Assembly: GCA_030148905.1 (NCBI GenBank)
Contig: JASBSO010000156.1
Location: 1 to 37,133 of the forward strand
Length of the DNA stretch: 37,133 nt
DNA from: Kordiimonadaceae bacterium
GTDB lineage: Bacteria > Pseudomonadota > Alphaproteobacteria > Sphingomonadales > Kordiimonadaceae
Direction: 5' to 3'
A program made the position numbers and the translations under genes. The notes beneath the pieces were generated by a model, which searched no databases, had not been told where the DNA came from, and worked only from the letters and a program-made list of their open reading frames with translations. Positions 8,098-16,980 of this stretch are shown piece after piece; position 1 is the first letter of the stretch, and each line of letters begins with the position of its first letter.

Positions 8098-8117
8098 TTC
8101 GTACGAATTCGTACGAA
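8098..8117. promoter_or_regulatory. two abutting copies of palindrome TTCGTACGAA (operator candidate)
   Basis: TTCGTACGAA is itself a perfect 10-bp palindrome and occurs twice back to back, so the full 20 bp is both a direct repeat and a palindrome. It lies 66 bases upstream of the FrnE-type gene in a divergent spacer, where a dimeric repressor or activator could bind one or two sites. The binding protein is unknown. Confidence 0.5.
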
Positions 8118-8182
8118 CACTGCCTTTATAGATTTGGGCAGCGCGAATGAAAAATAACATCCAATAACAGGAGTGTTAGCCG

Positions 8183-8821
8183 GTGGAGATTGATGTCGTC
8201 ATCGATGTAGTGTGCCCGTGGTGCTATGTTGGCAAACGCCAGCTGGACAAGGCCCTGAGCCAAAAGCCTGACCGGCCGCAGATACGCTACCGGCCCTATC
8301 AGTTAGCGCCCGATATGCCGCAAGAGGGGATGGACCGGCGCGCCTATTACCGGCGAAAATTTGGTGACAATCCCCAGGCCAAAGCCGCCCGCCAGAACCT
8401 GCTTGACCTTGGTGACAGTCTTGGCATCGCCTTCGACTTTGAAAGCGACGTGCAGGTTGCCAATACGCTGGATGCGCACCGTTTGATGCGTTGGGCCATG
8501 AGCGCCGGGTGTCAGGAGGCCGTGGCCGAGGGCCTGATGCGCCGTTATTTCGAAGAAGCGCGTTTTCTCGGCGATCACGCCTTGCTGGTTGAAACCGCCG
8601 AAGAAGCTGGTATGGACGCCGACCTTGTCCGCAAGCTGTTGGCCGACGACACCGACAAGGCGCTGGTGACCCAGGACGTGCAGACCGCCTACCGCATCGG
8701 GGTCACCGGAGTGCCAACCTTCATCGTCGACAACAAGGCGGCGATTTCGGGGGCGCAGGACGCCGAAACCCTGCTGAAATTTTTTGGTCAGGTCGAAGCG
8801 GGGACAACCGCCGCCTCTTAA
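8183..8821 (+). CDS. FrnE-type DsbA-family oxidoreductase
   Basis: A 212-residue thioredoxin-fold protein with the redox motif CPWC at residues 11-14 (VIDVVCPWCYVGKRQL) and the cis-proline loop GVTGVPTFIVDNKAAISGAQ near the C-terminus. This architecture belongs to the cytoplasmic FrnE/2-hydroxychromene-2-carboxylate isomerase branch of the DsbA superfamily; there is no signal peptide. FrnE proteins act as disulfide isomerases or oxidoreductases and are often linked to oxidative stress. The start is GTG with AGGAG eleven bases upstream. The tandem palindrome at 8098 may control it. Confidence 0.9.
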   Translation: MEIDVVIDVVCPWCYVGKRQLDKALSQKPDRPQIRYRPYQLAPDMPQEGMDRRAYYRRKFGDNPQAKAARQNLLDLGDSLGIAFDFESDVQVANTLDAHRLMRWAMSAGCQEAVAEGLMRRYFEEARFLGDHALLVETAEEAGMDADLVRKLLADDTDKALVTQDVQTAYRIGVTGVPTFIVDNKAAISGAQDAETLLKFFGQVEAGTTAAS

Positions 8822-8824
8822 AGC

Positions 8825-8839
8825 GCGGGTCAGACCCGC
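8825..8839 (+). terminator. short GC hairpin after FrnE-type gene
   Basis: GCGGG-TCAGA-CCCGC lies immediately after the stop codon, with only a weak T-containing tail. It may terminate the plus-strand transcript before the convergent mfd gene. Confidence 0.4.
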
Positions 8840-8844
8840 CTTGT

Positions 8845-8876
8845 CCGGCCTTTATCCCGCCCGGCCTCTATCCCGC
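8845..8876. repeat. tandem 16-bp repeat across the mfd stop codon
   Basis: CCGGCCTTTATCCCGC is followed directly by CCGGCCTCTATCCCGC, with one mismatch. The second copy contains the mfd stop codon (TAG on the minus strand). It looks like a small slippage duplication. Confidence 0.7.
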
Positions 8877-11800
8877 TTGGGCGATGTCGCCCAGCTTGCG
8901 GGCGATTTGCGCAACAAATTTCAACCGTTCGCCAATTTTGTCGGCGCGGGCCGAGATGAACAGGCTGTGGTCGGGGCGGATTTTGGCGGTGCGTTTCAAG
9001 GACGAGATAAAGTCCACAAGCCCCGCCGGGTTGGCAAAGCGCAGATCGCGGAAATTGAGCGTCAACCCTTTTGGCCCCGCATCCATTTTGTCGATCCCGG
9101 CGCGTTTGGCGTGCGCCTTGATGATCGTCACAGCCGCTAACTGCTTGACCGCGCCCGGCAGCGGGCCAAAGCGGTCGATCAGTTCGGCGCAGAAATCATC
9201 CACCGCCTCGCGGGTATCGAGGTCGGCAAGGCGGCGATACAGCGCCAGGCGCTGGGTGAGATCGGGGACGTACCCCTCTGGGATCATCACCGTTGCGCCC
9301 AGATTGATCTGCGGTGACCAGTCGAGGTCGCGCTCGGCCTCATCGCTGCCTGCGCGCGCGGCGGCGACCGCTTCCTCAAGCATGGACTGATACAGCTCAA
9401 CGCCGACTTCCTTGATATGGCCCGACTGCTCGTCGCCCAACAGGTTCCCCGCACCGCGAATATCCATGTCATGGCTGGCGATTGAGAAGCCTGCACCCAG
9501 TGTGTCGAGGGTTTGCAACACCTCAAGCCGGCGCGTGGCGCTGGTGCTGATGATCCGCTCTGGCGGGGTGGTCAGATACGCATAGGCCCGAATCTTCGAC
9601 CGGCCGACCCGGCCGCGCAGCTGGTAAAGCTGTGCCAGGCCAAACTGGTCGGCGCGGTACACCACAAGCGTGTTGGCGCGCGGGATGTCGATGCCGCTTT
9701 CGACAATAGTGGTCGACAGCAGCACGTCATAGCGACCTTCGTAAAAGGCGGACATCACCTCTTCGAGGGTCGAGGGCGGCATCTGACCGTGGCCAACGAC
9801 GAATTTGACCTCGCCGACTTCCTCCTTCAGGAAGCGCGCGACGTCATCCAGATCGGCGATGCGGGGCACCACGACAAAGCTTTGCCCGCCGCGGTAATGT
9901 TCGCGCAGCAAGGCCTCGCGCAGTACCACCGGGTCAAAGGGCAGCACATAGGTGCGCACCGCCAGCCGGTCAACGGGCGGCGAGGCGATGATCGACAGGT
10001 CGCGAATACCGCTCAGCGCCATTTGCAGGGTGCGCGGGATCGGCGTTGCGGTCAGGGTCAGAATATGCACATCGGCGCGCATGGATTTCAGCCGTTCCTT
10101 ATGCGCGACGCCAAAATGCTGTTCCTCGTCGACGATCAACAGCCCGAGCCGCTTGAACGACACATCCTTGGACAACAGCGCATGCGTGCCGATGGCGATG
10201 TCCAGCTTACCTTCAGCCATTTCGGCCTTGTTGGCCTTCGACAGCGCCCCTTTCACCAACCGCGACAACTGGCCGATGCGTACCGGCAGGCCGGCAAAGC
10301 GTTCGACAAAGGTTTGATAATGCTGGCGTGCAAGCAGGGTGGTGGGGGCCACCACGGCCACCTGGTACCCCGCCATAACCGCCAGAAATGCGGCTCTCAG
10401 CGCCACCTCGGTTTTGCCGAAGCCAACGTCGCCGCACACCAGCCGGTCCATCGGTCGGCCCTTGCTGAGGTCAGCAACCACATCTTCGATCGCCCGCAAT
10501 TGGTCGTCGGTTTCCACATAAGGGAAGCGCGCGCAAAATTCGTCATACAGGCCCTCGGGCGGGGCGATCAGCGCACCCGATTTCATTTCGCGCTGGGCGG
10601 CAAGGGCAATCAGTCCCTCGGCCATTTCGCGGATGCGTTCCTTCATCCGTGCCTTGCGCGCCTGCCAGGCGACACCGCCCAGCTTGTCCAGTTGCACGGT
10701 GTCGCTGTCGCTGCCGTGCCGGGACAGAATTTCGATGTTTTCCACCGGTACATACAGCTTGTCGCCGCCGTGATAACTCAGCAGCACGCAGTCATGCGCC
10801 GCACCTGCAGCGGTGACCGTCTCCAGCCCTTCAAACCGGCCAATGCCGTGGCTGGCATGCACAACAATGTCGCCAGGGGCCAGTGTGCTGGCATCGCGCA
10901 AAAAATCCTCAGCCCGGCGCGATTTGCGGCTTTTGCGCGACAGGCGGTCACCCAACACGTCCTGCTCGCTGATCACCGCCATATCGGGCGTGACATAACC
11001 GGTCTCCAGCGGGAACACGGCAATAGCGACAAGGCGGGTATTGGCGCGCCTGATCTCGTCCCATCTGTCTGCAACCGCAACCGGAGCCACACCGTGATCC
11101 TCCAGCACTGTTTTCAGCCGGTCTGCGGCTCCGGCGCTGGCGGCAGCCAGCACCACGCGCTTGCCGCCTGCGCGCAGGTTGTCGATATGGCCGGCGACCG
11201 CGTCATAGACATTAACCTGCGTATTGCCACGCTCGGGCCCGAAATCCCGCCCCTTTTGTGCGGGCCAGTTCACCACATCCTTGCCTTCGGGGACCGTAAA
11301 GGGCGAGAGGTTATGAGCATTCTGAGCCTTGAGGCGCTGTTGCCATTCGTCGTCGCTCAAAAACAGCGACGTGAGCGGAACCGGTTTGTAGATGGGGGCG
11401 GCAAGGAGACCGGCCTCTTTGTTGGCTGTTTTGTTGCGCTGGTCGTATTGCACTTTGCGGGCGTCAAAATAATCGGCCACGGCGGCCTGGCGCTCCTGCG
11501 CGACCTCGCTCAGTTGGTGGTCCAGCACCACATGCGCGCCGGGCAGGTGGTCAAACAGCGTCTCAAGCCCGTCATGAAAAAACGGCAGCCAATGCTCCAT
11601 CCCTTGATAGGGGCGACCTTCGACGACGCTGTCATATAAGGGGTCACCGTCTTTGTTGGGGCCGAAAGCGTTGACATAATTGCGGCGGAAGCGCTGGCGC
11701 GCCTCCTCGTCAAAGGGCGCTTCGCTCGCCATCAACAGCGTCAGTGTGTTTGCCGTGCGCTCGGTGCGTTGGCTGATCGGGTCAAAAACCCGGATGCTGT

Positions 11801-12386
11801 CGATATCATCGCCGAAGAAATCAAGCCGCAGCGGTGCCTCGGCCCCGGCGGGGAAAATATCCAACAGCCCGCCGCGCACAGCAAATTCGCCCGCCTCGGT
11901 CACCTGGCTGTTGCGGGTGTAACCATTGACGGTCAAAAACCGGATCAGCGCATCCATGCCCATGGTGTCACCAACCGACAAATGCAGGTTGCCGGCGGTG
12001 ACCGCCTTACGCGTGGGCAGGCGTTGCAGGCTGGCATTGACGGTGGTGACCACCAGGCGCGGTTTGCGTGCCGGGCGGCTGAGCGCGGCAAGTGCGGCAA
12101 TCCGGCGCGAAACAATGTCGCGGTGCGGGCCCACCCGGTCATAAGGCAAACAGTCCCACGCGGGCAGGGTGATCACGTCTAGGTCTGGGTCGTAAAATTC
12201 GGCGGCGCTGGCGACGATATTGGCGCGGCTGTCGTCGCGGGCAATGAACAGCAAAGTCCCCTTGTTGTCGGCAAAGGCCCGCGCGGCAAGGCGCGCCAGC
12301 ATTTCGGCGTCATAGCCCGAAGGCACGCTTGCCAGCGTCAGGCCGTGCTTGGCGGCCAGGGTCGTTTCATACAGGTCGGGTGTCAT
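8868..12386 (-). CDS. mfd: transcription-repair coupling factor Mfd
   Basis: Mfd removes RNA polymerase stalled at DNA lesions and recruits UvrA. The 1172-residue protein has the UvrB-like N-terminal modules, the RNA polymerase interaction domain (PGDIVVHASHGIGRFEGLETV, about residue 510), and the RecG-like SF2 motor: Walker A GDVGFGKTE near 650, DEEQHFG near 752, TATPIPRTLQMAL near 780, and the TRG-type QLYQLRGRVGRS segment. The C-terminal D7 region (QRLALYRRLADL) is present, so the protein is full length. It starts nine bases after the sdhE stop, which marks an sdhE-mfd operon. Confidence 0.97.
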   Translation of the reverse strand: MTPDLYETTLAAKHGLTLASVPSGYDAEMLARLAARAFADNKGTLLFIARDDSRANIVASAAEFYDPDLDVITLPAWDCLPYDRVGPHRDIVSRRIAALAALSRPARKPRLVVTTVNASLQRLPTRKAVTAGNLHLSVGDTMGMDALIRFLTVNGYTRNSQVTEAGEFAVRGGLLDIFPAGAEAPLRLDFFGDDIDSIRVFDPISQRTERTANTLTLLMASEAPFDEEARQRFRRNYVNAFGPNKDGDPLYDSVVEGRPYQGMEHWLPFFHDGLETLFDHLPGAHVVLDHQLSEVAQERQAAVADYFDARKVQYDQRNKTANKEAGLLAAPIYKPVPLTSLFLSDDEWQQRLKAQNAHNLSPFTVPEGKDVVNWPAQKGRDFGPERGNTQVNVYDAVAGHIDNLRAGGKRVVLAAASAGAADRLKTVLEDHGVAPVAVADRWDEIRRANTRLVAIAVFPLETGYVTPDMAVISEQDVLGDRLSRKSRKSRRAEDFLRDASTLAPGDIVVHASHGIGRFEGLETVTAAGAAHDCVLLSYHGGDKLYVPVENIEILSRHGSDSDTVQLDKLGGVAWQARKARMKERIREMAEGLIALAAQREMKSGALIAPPEGLYDEFCARFPYVETDDQLRAIEDVVADLSKGRPMDRLVCGDVGFGKTEVALRAAFLAVMAGYQVAVVAPTTLLARQHYQTFVERFAGLPVRIGQLSRLVKGALSKANKAEMAEGKLDIAIGTHALLSKDVSFKRLGLLIVDEEQHFGVAHKERLKSMRADVHILTLTATPIPRTLQMALSGIRDLSIIASPPVDRLAVRTYVLPFDPVVLREALLREHYRGGQSFVVVPRIADLDDVARFLKEEVGEVKFVVGHGQMPPSTLEEVMSAFYEGRYDVLLSTTIVESGIDIPRANTLVVYRADQFGLAQLYQLRGRVGRSKIRAYAYLTTPPERIISTSATRRLEVLQTLDTLGAGFSIASHDMDIRGAGNLLGDEQSGHIKEVGVELYQSMLEEAVAAARAGSDEAERDLDWSPQINLGATVMIPEGYVPDLTQRLALYRRLADLDTREAVDDFCAELIDRFGPLPGAVKQLAAVTIIKAHAKRAGIDKMDAGPKGLTLNFRDLRFANPAGLVDFISSLKRTAKIRPDHSLFISARADKIGERLKFVAQIARKLGDIAQAG

Positions 12387-12395
12387 AAGATGCGG

Positions 12396-12692
12396 TTATC
12401 TTGCGCGCAGGGCCCGCCCATCCTGGTCCCGTACGGCTTTGAAATGTGGCGTATCATAGACCGGCGGCACGGGCTCGTTCCCGGTGATCCAGCGCAGCAC
12501 CTGCTGGTCATTTTCTTCAAAGAGTTTTTCAAACCAGGCACAGTCGGGATGGTCGAAGCTTGCGAGGTGCGTGTCGATATAGGTGCCGAACAGCAGGTCC
12601 AGTTCCTTGATGCCACGGTGCCAGGCGCGAAATTTCAGCCGCCGTCGGCGCGTCTCAAGGTCGAGTTTTCCGTGCACTTGGTAATTTGGCAT
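12396..12692 (-). CDS. sdhE: SdhE, flavinylation factor of succinate dehydrogenase
   Basis: A 98-residue product from ATG 12692, which has AAGGGTG just upstream; the 111-aa ORF start in the track is less likely. SdhE helps covalent FAD attachment to SdhA. The family's RGxxE motif is seen in KFRAWHRGIKELDLLFGTYID, followed by the acidic/aromatic CAWFEKLFEENDQQVLRWITG segment typical of DUF339. Placement between recG and mfd is a familiar alphaproteobacterial arrangement, divergent from recG. Confidence 0.92.
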   Translation of the reverse strand: MPNYQVHGKLDLETRRRRLKFRAWHRGIKELDLLFGTYIDTHLASFDHPDCAWFEKLFEENDQQVLRWITGNEPVPPVYDTPHFKAVRDQDGRALRAR

Positions 12693-12799
12693 GGGACACC
12701 CTTGTCGCAGTATTGGCGGGCCGCGAACCATAAGATAAGTTACGCAAAGTGCAAGCCGGAATGCGGCGCTGCGTCAGAAAAACCACGAAGGGCGGGGGT

Positions 12800-14890
12800 A
12801 TGGCCGGGCGACCGGAGAACTTATTTGGCTATTTTCGGGATGTCGACAGCCTTCGCGGCATTGGCCCGCGCTTAGCGGCGGCGCTTGAGCGGCTGTGCGG
12901 GCGGCGTGTGCGCGACCTGTTGTTTCATGCGCCCAGCCAAGTCATCGACCGCAGCGCCGTGCCCAAAATTGCCGATGTGCTTACGGGCATGCGCGCAACC
13001 ATCGCGGTGGAAGTGCGCGAGCATGTCCCCGCCGCCAACCGGCGCAGCCCTTATAAGGTGATTGTCGGCGACGACAGCGGCACGATGACGCTGGTGTTTT
13101 TTCACGGTCGCGGCGACTGGCTGAAAAAACAACTGCCCGTGGGCGAACAGCGTTATGTCTGCGGCGAAGTGGAGGATTTCCAGGGCCAGTGGCAAATGGC
13201 GCACCCCGATTATATTTTGCGGCCAGACGCGCTGGAAGACCTCCCCAGGATTGAACCGGTGTACCCGCTCACCGAAGGGGTGTCGAACAAGGTGATCCGC
13301 AAGGCGGTGATGCAGGCGCTGAGCACGGTGCCCGCCCTTGACGACTGGCAGGACACGGGCGCGCGCGACGCCGCCGGTTGGCCAAGCTTTAATGCTGCCC
13401 TTGCCGCGCTGCATGCACCGGAAAGTGGCATGGATTTAAGCCCGCTTTCCCCGGTGCGGGCGCGGCTTGCCTATGATGAAATTCTGGCCGACCAACTGGC
13501 GATTGCGTTGGTCAGAAACCGCGAACGGGCCCGCAAGGGCCGCGCGGTCACAAGCGACGGCAGCCTGACGGCCCGCGCGCAGGCGGCCTTGCCTTATCAG
13601 TTGACCGGCGACCAGCAAGCCGCCCTTGATGCGGTGGTGGCCGATATGCGGTCCGACAAGGCCATGCTGCGCCTGTTGCAGGGGGATGTGGGCTCGGGCA
13701 AGACCGTGGTGGCGTTTTTGGCGGCGCTGCACAGCATCGAGGCCGGGCATCAGGCGGCCCTGCTGGCCCCGACCGAAATATTGGCCCAGCAGCATTTCAT
13801 GACACTGCGTGCGCTGGGTGAAAGCGTCGGCATCAGTGTTGCGTTGCTGACGGGGCGGATCAAGGGCAAGGCCCGAGCGGAGCTGTTGGCGGCGCTCGCA
13901 GCCGGTGATATTGATCTTTTGATCGGCACTCACGCCATTATTCAGGACGCGGTGGTGTACCATGATTTGGCGCTGGCGATTATTGACGAACAGCACCGGT
14001 TCGGCGTGGCACAGCGGCTGGCGTTGGCGCGCAAGGGGGCGGCGGGCGTCGATGTGCTGGGGATGACGGCAACACCGATCCCGCGCACGCTGACGCTCGC
14101 ATTGTTTGGCGATATGGATGTGTCGCGCATTGCCGAAAAACCACCGGGGCGCAAACCGATCACCACGCGCGTTGTCGCCCGCGAGCGCTTGGACGCGGTG
14201 GTGGACAGCCTCCGACGCGCCTTTGCCCAGGGCGCACAGGCTTACTGGGTGACCCCGTTGATTGCCGAAAGCGCCAGCACCGATATGGCCGCCGCCGAGG
14301 AACGCTTTGCCCATCTTCAACAGCATTTTGGCGACAAGGTCGGCCTGTTGCACGGGCAGATGCTGGCCCGTGACAAGGATGCGGTCATGGCGCGCTTTGC
14401 CGAGGGCGCGCTCAATCTTTTGGTGGCGACCACGGTGATCGAGGTGGGGGTGGATGTACCGGCGGCGTCGATCATGATCATCGAAGGGGCCGAACGCTTT
14501 GGTCTGGCGCAATTGCACCAGCTGCGCGGCCGCGTTGGGCGCGGCGATCAGGACAGCAGCTGCCTGTTGATCAGGGGCGATCATCTAAGCGATGTTGCCA
14601 AAGAACGCCTGAAGGTCATTCGCGACAGCGAGGACGGCTTTTTTCTTGCCGAGGAAGACCTCCGCCTGCGCGGGGCCGGCGAGATTTTGGGCAAGCGACA
14701 GTCGGGCCTGCCGTCGATGCTGTTTGCCGACTATGCGGTGCACGGCGAGCTGTTGGCCCGGGCCCGCAAGGAAGCACGCTATTTGGTGGAGATGGATGCA
14801 CTCAATACCGGCGCGCGCGGGGCGGCGCTGCGCACGCTTTTGTATCTGTTTGAACGCGACACGGGGATCCGGCTTATGCAGTCGGGTTAG
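12800..14890 (+). CDS. recG: ATP-dependent DNA helicase RecG
   Basis: RecG remodels stalled replication forks and Holliday junctions. The 696-residue protein begins with a helix-hairpin segment (DSLRGIGPRLAAALERL) and the OB-fold wedge domain, then the SF2 motor: Walker A GDVGSGKTVVAF near residue 297, DEQHRFGVAQR near 395, TATPIPRTLTLAL, and QLHQLRGRVGRGDQ. The ATG at 12800 (MAGRPENLF) fits the family better than the track's 12749 start and follows a purine-rich GGGCGGGGG. Confidence 0.96.
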   Translation: MAGRPENLFGYFRDVDSLRGIGPRLAAALERLCGRRVRDLLFHAPSQVIDRSAVPKIADVLTGMRATIAVEVREHVPAANRRSPYKVIVGDDSGTMTLVFFHGRGDWLKKQLPVGEQRYVCGEVEDFQGQWQMAHPDYILRPDALEDLPRIEPVYPLTEGVSNKVIRKAVMQALSTVPALDDWQDTGARDAAGWPSFNAALAALHAPESGMDLSPLSPVRARLAYDEILADQLAIALVRNRERARKGRAVTSDGSLTARAQAALPYQLTGDQQAALDAVVADMRSDKAMLRLLQGDVGSGKTVVAFLAALHSIEAGHQAALLAPTEILAQQHFMTLRALGESVGISVALLTGRIKGKARAELLAALAAGDIDLLIGTHAIIQDAVVYHDLALAIIDEQHRFGVAQRLALARKGAAGVDVLGMTATPIPRTLTLALFGDMDVSRIAEKPPGRKPITTRVVARERLDAVVDSLRRAFAQGAQAYWVTPLIAESASTDMAAAEERFAHLQQHFGDKVGLLHGQMLARDKDAVMARFAEGALNLLVATTVIEVGVDVPAASIMIIEGAERFGLAQLHQLRGRVGRGDQDSSCLLIRGDHLSDVAKERLKVIRDSEDGFFLAEEDLRLRGAGEILGKRQSGLPSMLFADYAVHGELLARARKEARYLVEMDALNTGARGAALRTLLYLFERDTGIRLMQSG

Positions 14891-14914
14891 GGGCGCAAGT
14901 GCGGTGCGCGCCCC
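14890..14914. terminator. GC-rich hairpin between convergent recG and acyltransferase genes
   Basis: GGGGCGC and GCGCCCC pair across an 11-base loop in the 30-bp gap between two converging genes. There is no T run, so any termination would be weak or factor-dependent. Confidence 0.4.
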
Positions 14915-14920
14915 GCCGCA

Positions 14921-16072
14921 TCAATCGCCGGGGCAGCGCACCGGCTTTTCATAAATGCGGTAGGTTTTGTAATGCTCGCAGCCGATATCGACGAGGATAT
15001 TGCTCATGCCGGTATTGTCGTCGAGAATCCAGCCAAGCTCGCCCCAATAGGCCCCGCGTTCGCGGACATTGGTAGTGCTGTAATCGATCATCCAATAGGC
15101 CATCGCCGCACCCGAGACCGTGCGCTGATATTTCTGCTTTACGCCCATCAACGGCACCCGCATGCGGCCTTCCTTGCGCGTCAGGATGCGGCGGCTGAGC
15201 AGCTTGAAAATATTGAACGGAAACAGTTTGCCGCCGAAGTCGCGAATATCGTGGTTCAGGTCAGGGATGGTGATCATGAAGGCGGCGGGTTCGCCGTCGA
15301 CCTCGCAAATCACCGTGCGGTGCGGCTTGAGGATGAGTTTGAGCGAGTCTGCCAGATGCGTCGCCTCGCGCTCGGTAAAGGGCAGAAAGCCCCAATTGTC
15401 GGCCCAGGCGTCTTCGACGATATCGACGATGATTTTCACCTCGTCGCGCAGGTTTTTCAGGTTTGCCTCGCGCAGGACGAGTTTTTTGTTGCGCTCGGCG
15501 GCGCGGACAATGCGCTTGGTTTTCTCGGGAAAACCTTTGGTGAGGTCCAGTTCATAGGCCAGCAGGTCATGCGCCTTGGCAAAGCCAAATTCGGTGATCC
15601 ATGCGTCATAATCGGGGCGCCCGTGCGGCATCAAAAACGCTGGCGGGGTGTCAAACCCGTCCACCAGCGTGCCGCATTCCTCTTTTGACGACAGCGACCA
15701 TGGCCCCTGAATGCGCTTGGCCCCGCGCTCGCACGCACAGGCCTCCGCCGCGCCCAACAGCAGGTGCGCCACCTCTTTGTCCTGGGCTTCGAAATAGCCG
15801 AAATGCGCCAGATTTGGGCCCCATTTGTCCTGTGCCATCTCGTCGATCTGCGCCGAAATGCGGCCAACCGGATAACCATTGCGCTCGGCCAGATACAGCA
15901 CCACATGGGCATGCTCGAAAAACGGGTTTTTCTTGGGGTCCAGGCTTTCCAGCCGCTCCAGGTCGAGAGGCTGTACCCAATTGGGGTCATCCGCATAGAT
16001 GTCAGCAGTGACCCGGATGAACTTCATCAGGTCTTCTTTGCCGTTAACGGGGCGGACAACAAGATCACCCAT
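14921..16072 (-). CDS. GNAT-type N-acyltransferase, candidate bacterial ceramide synthase (bCerS)
   Basis: A 383-residue soluble protein (MGDLVVRPVNGKEDLMKFIRVTADIYADDPNWVQPL) of a family whose members I recall being mislabelled 'dATP pyrophosphohydrolase'. It shows two GNAT-like halves: the N-terminal AERNGYPVGRISAQID strand-turn and the C-terminal VICEVDGEPAAFMITIPDLN strand. In Caulobacter a GNAT-superfamily protein of the sphingolipid locus (bCerS) N-acylates 3-ketosphinganine; this gene's location and fold make it the local candidate. It is the last gene of the lptF-lptG-flippase-hydroxylase unit. Acyl donor (CoA or ACP) and acceptor are inferred, and I cannot point to catalytic residues. 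Confidence 0.7.
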   Translation of the reverse strand: MGDLVVRPVNGKEDLMKFIRVTADIYADDPNWVQPLDLERLESLDPKKNPFFEHAHVVLYLAERNGYPVGRISAQIDEMAQDKWGPNLAHFGYFEAQDKEVAHLLLGAAEACACERGAKRIQGPWSLSSKEECGTLVDGFDTPPAFLMPHGRPDYDAWITEFGFAKAHDLLAYELDLTKGFPEKTKRIVRAAERNKKLVLREANLKNLRDEVKIIVDIVEDAWADNWGFLPFTEREATHLADSLKLILKPHRTVICEVDGEPAAFMITIPDLNHDIRDFGGKLFPFNIFKLLSRRILTRKEGRMRVPLMGVKQKYQRTVSGAAMAYWMIDYSTTNVRERGAYWGELGWILDDNTGMSNILVDIGCEHYKTYRIYEKPVRCPGD

Positions 16073-16106
16073 GATTTCTGTCCTTAGTGCGGGAAGCGGC
16101 TATAGT

Positions 16107-16874
16107 TTATGAGCCTTGCGGGGCCTGGCGTTTGTCGCGCGGCGAGCGGCTGTCGACGCCACCCGAAAGATTGGCAACCCAGGGGTATTTTTCGGCCTCT
16201 TCGGCGGTGTAGCCCAGATTGTTCACGGTCGGGCTGCGGCCTTTGACCTCGCTGCGCTCGTAAAACGTGCCAAACAGCTTGTCCACAGCAAAATTGGTAA
16301 TGCCGTAATTGCCATTTTCCTCCAGAAAATGGTGCATCATGTGGCGTTCTTTGAGATCGCGCAAAATACGGTTTTTCGGCTTGAAGTTCAGGTGTTGAAT
16401 ACAGTGCACATATTCATAGACCATGGTCAAAACCAGCCCGGTCATATAGCCAATAATGGCCCCGCCCCAGCCGTCGATCGCATAACCGAACGGCATGGTG
16501 GTCAAGGCAACGCTGGGCAAGGTGGTGTAAAGCGCGCCGAACAACACCTCAAGGTGATGCGGGTCCTGATGATGATCATAGTGGATGCGCTTCCAGAAAT
16601 TTGCCGTCAGCGGTGATTTCCACAACCACCGGCCATGCATGATAAAGCGGTGGGTGATATACCAGAAAAACGGAAACAGAACGGCATTGACCAGCACCGA
16701 CAGCAACCCCAAACGCCAGTCCGTGATCAATAGATAGCTCAGATACCCCGCAATCAGCGTCAGCACGATATACACCTGCACGGTGTAATGCGTGAAATAG
16801 GCGCGGTTCAGATCCTTGATGCCCATCTTGTTGAGATAATGACTTTTTTGTCGGTACAGGCTTTTGCCAAGCAT
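16107..16874 (-). CDS. fatty acid hydroxylase / sterol desaturase superfamily membrane protein
   Basis: A 255-residue integral membrane di-iron enzyme. The start at ATG 16874 (MLGKSLYRQ) has GGAGAG six bases upstream; the track's 57 extra residues are not family-like. Membrane segments lie around VYIVLTLIAGYLSYLLI, LLSVLVNAVLFPFFWYI and the Gly-rich IIGYMTGLVLTMVYEYV. The iron-binding histidine clusters are HRFIMH, HYDHHQDPHH, HCIQH and HMMHH. The likely role is hydroxylation of the ceramide's long-chain base or its acyl chain, judged from the sphingolipid context. The exact carbon cannot be read from sequence. Confidence 0.85.
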   Translation of the reverse strand: MLGKSLYRQKSHYLNKMGIKDLNRAYFTHYTVQVYIVLTLIAGYLSYLLITDWRLGLLSVLVNAVLFPFFWYITHRFIMHGRWLWKSPLTANFWKRIHYDHHQDPHHLEVLFGALYTTLPSVALTTMPFGYAIDGWGGAIIGYMTGLVLTMVYEYVHCIQHLNFKPKNRILRDLKERHMMHHFLEENGNYGITNFAVDKLFGTFYERSEVKGRSPTVNNLGYTAEEAEKYPWVANLSGGVDSRSPRDKRQAPQGS

Positions 16875-16980
16875 ATGTCTCTCCGTCGGTGGTGGCCGAC
16901 CATCGCTACCCGGTGTGGCTATTTTGCGGCTCTCTAGCAGATTTTGGGGCCTGACAACAATCGAAAATCCCGTGATCGCG

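Noticed and set aside
7969-8157. 62-aa plus-strand ORF in the spacer before the FrnE-type gene
   Set aside because: TTG start, no ribosome site, no family resemblance, and it runs through the hairpin and the tandem palindromes, which look regulatory.
9513-11639. 708-aa plus-strand ORF
   Set aside because: It lies fully antisense to mfd, has no recognisable family and mirrors mfd codons; it is a GC-rich shadow.
13436-14584. 382-aa minus-strand ORF
   Set aside because: Antisense to the recG motor domain with no family features.
14921-16072. dATP pyrophosphohydrolase label for the GNAT-like protein
   Set aside because: No Nudix box (GX5EX7REUXEEXGU) is visible; the fold and context fit an acyltransferase.
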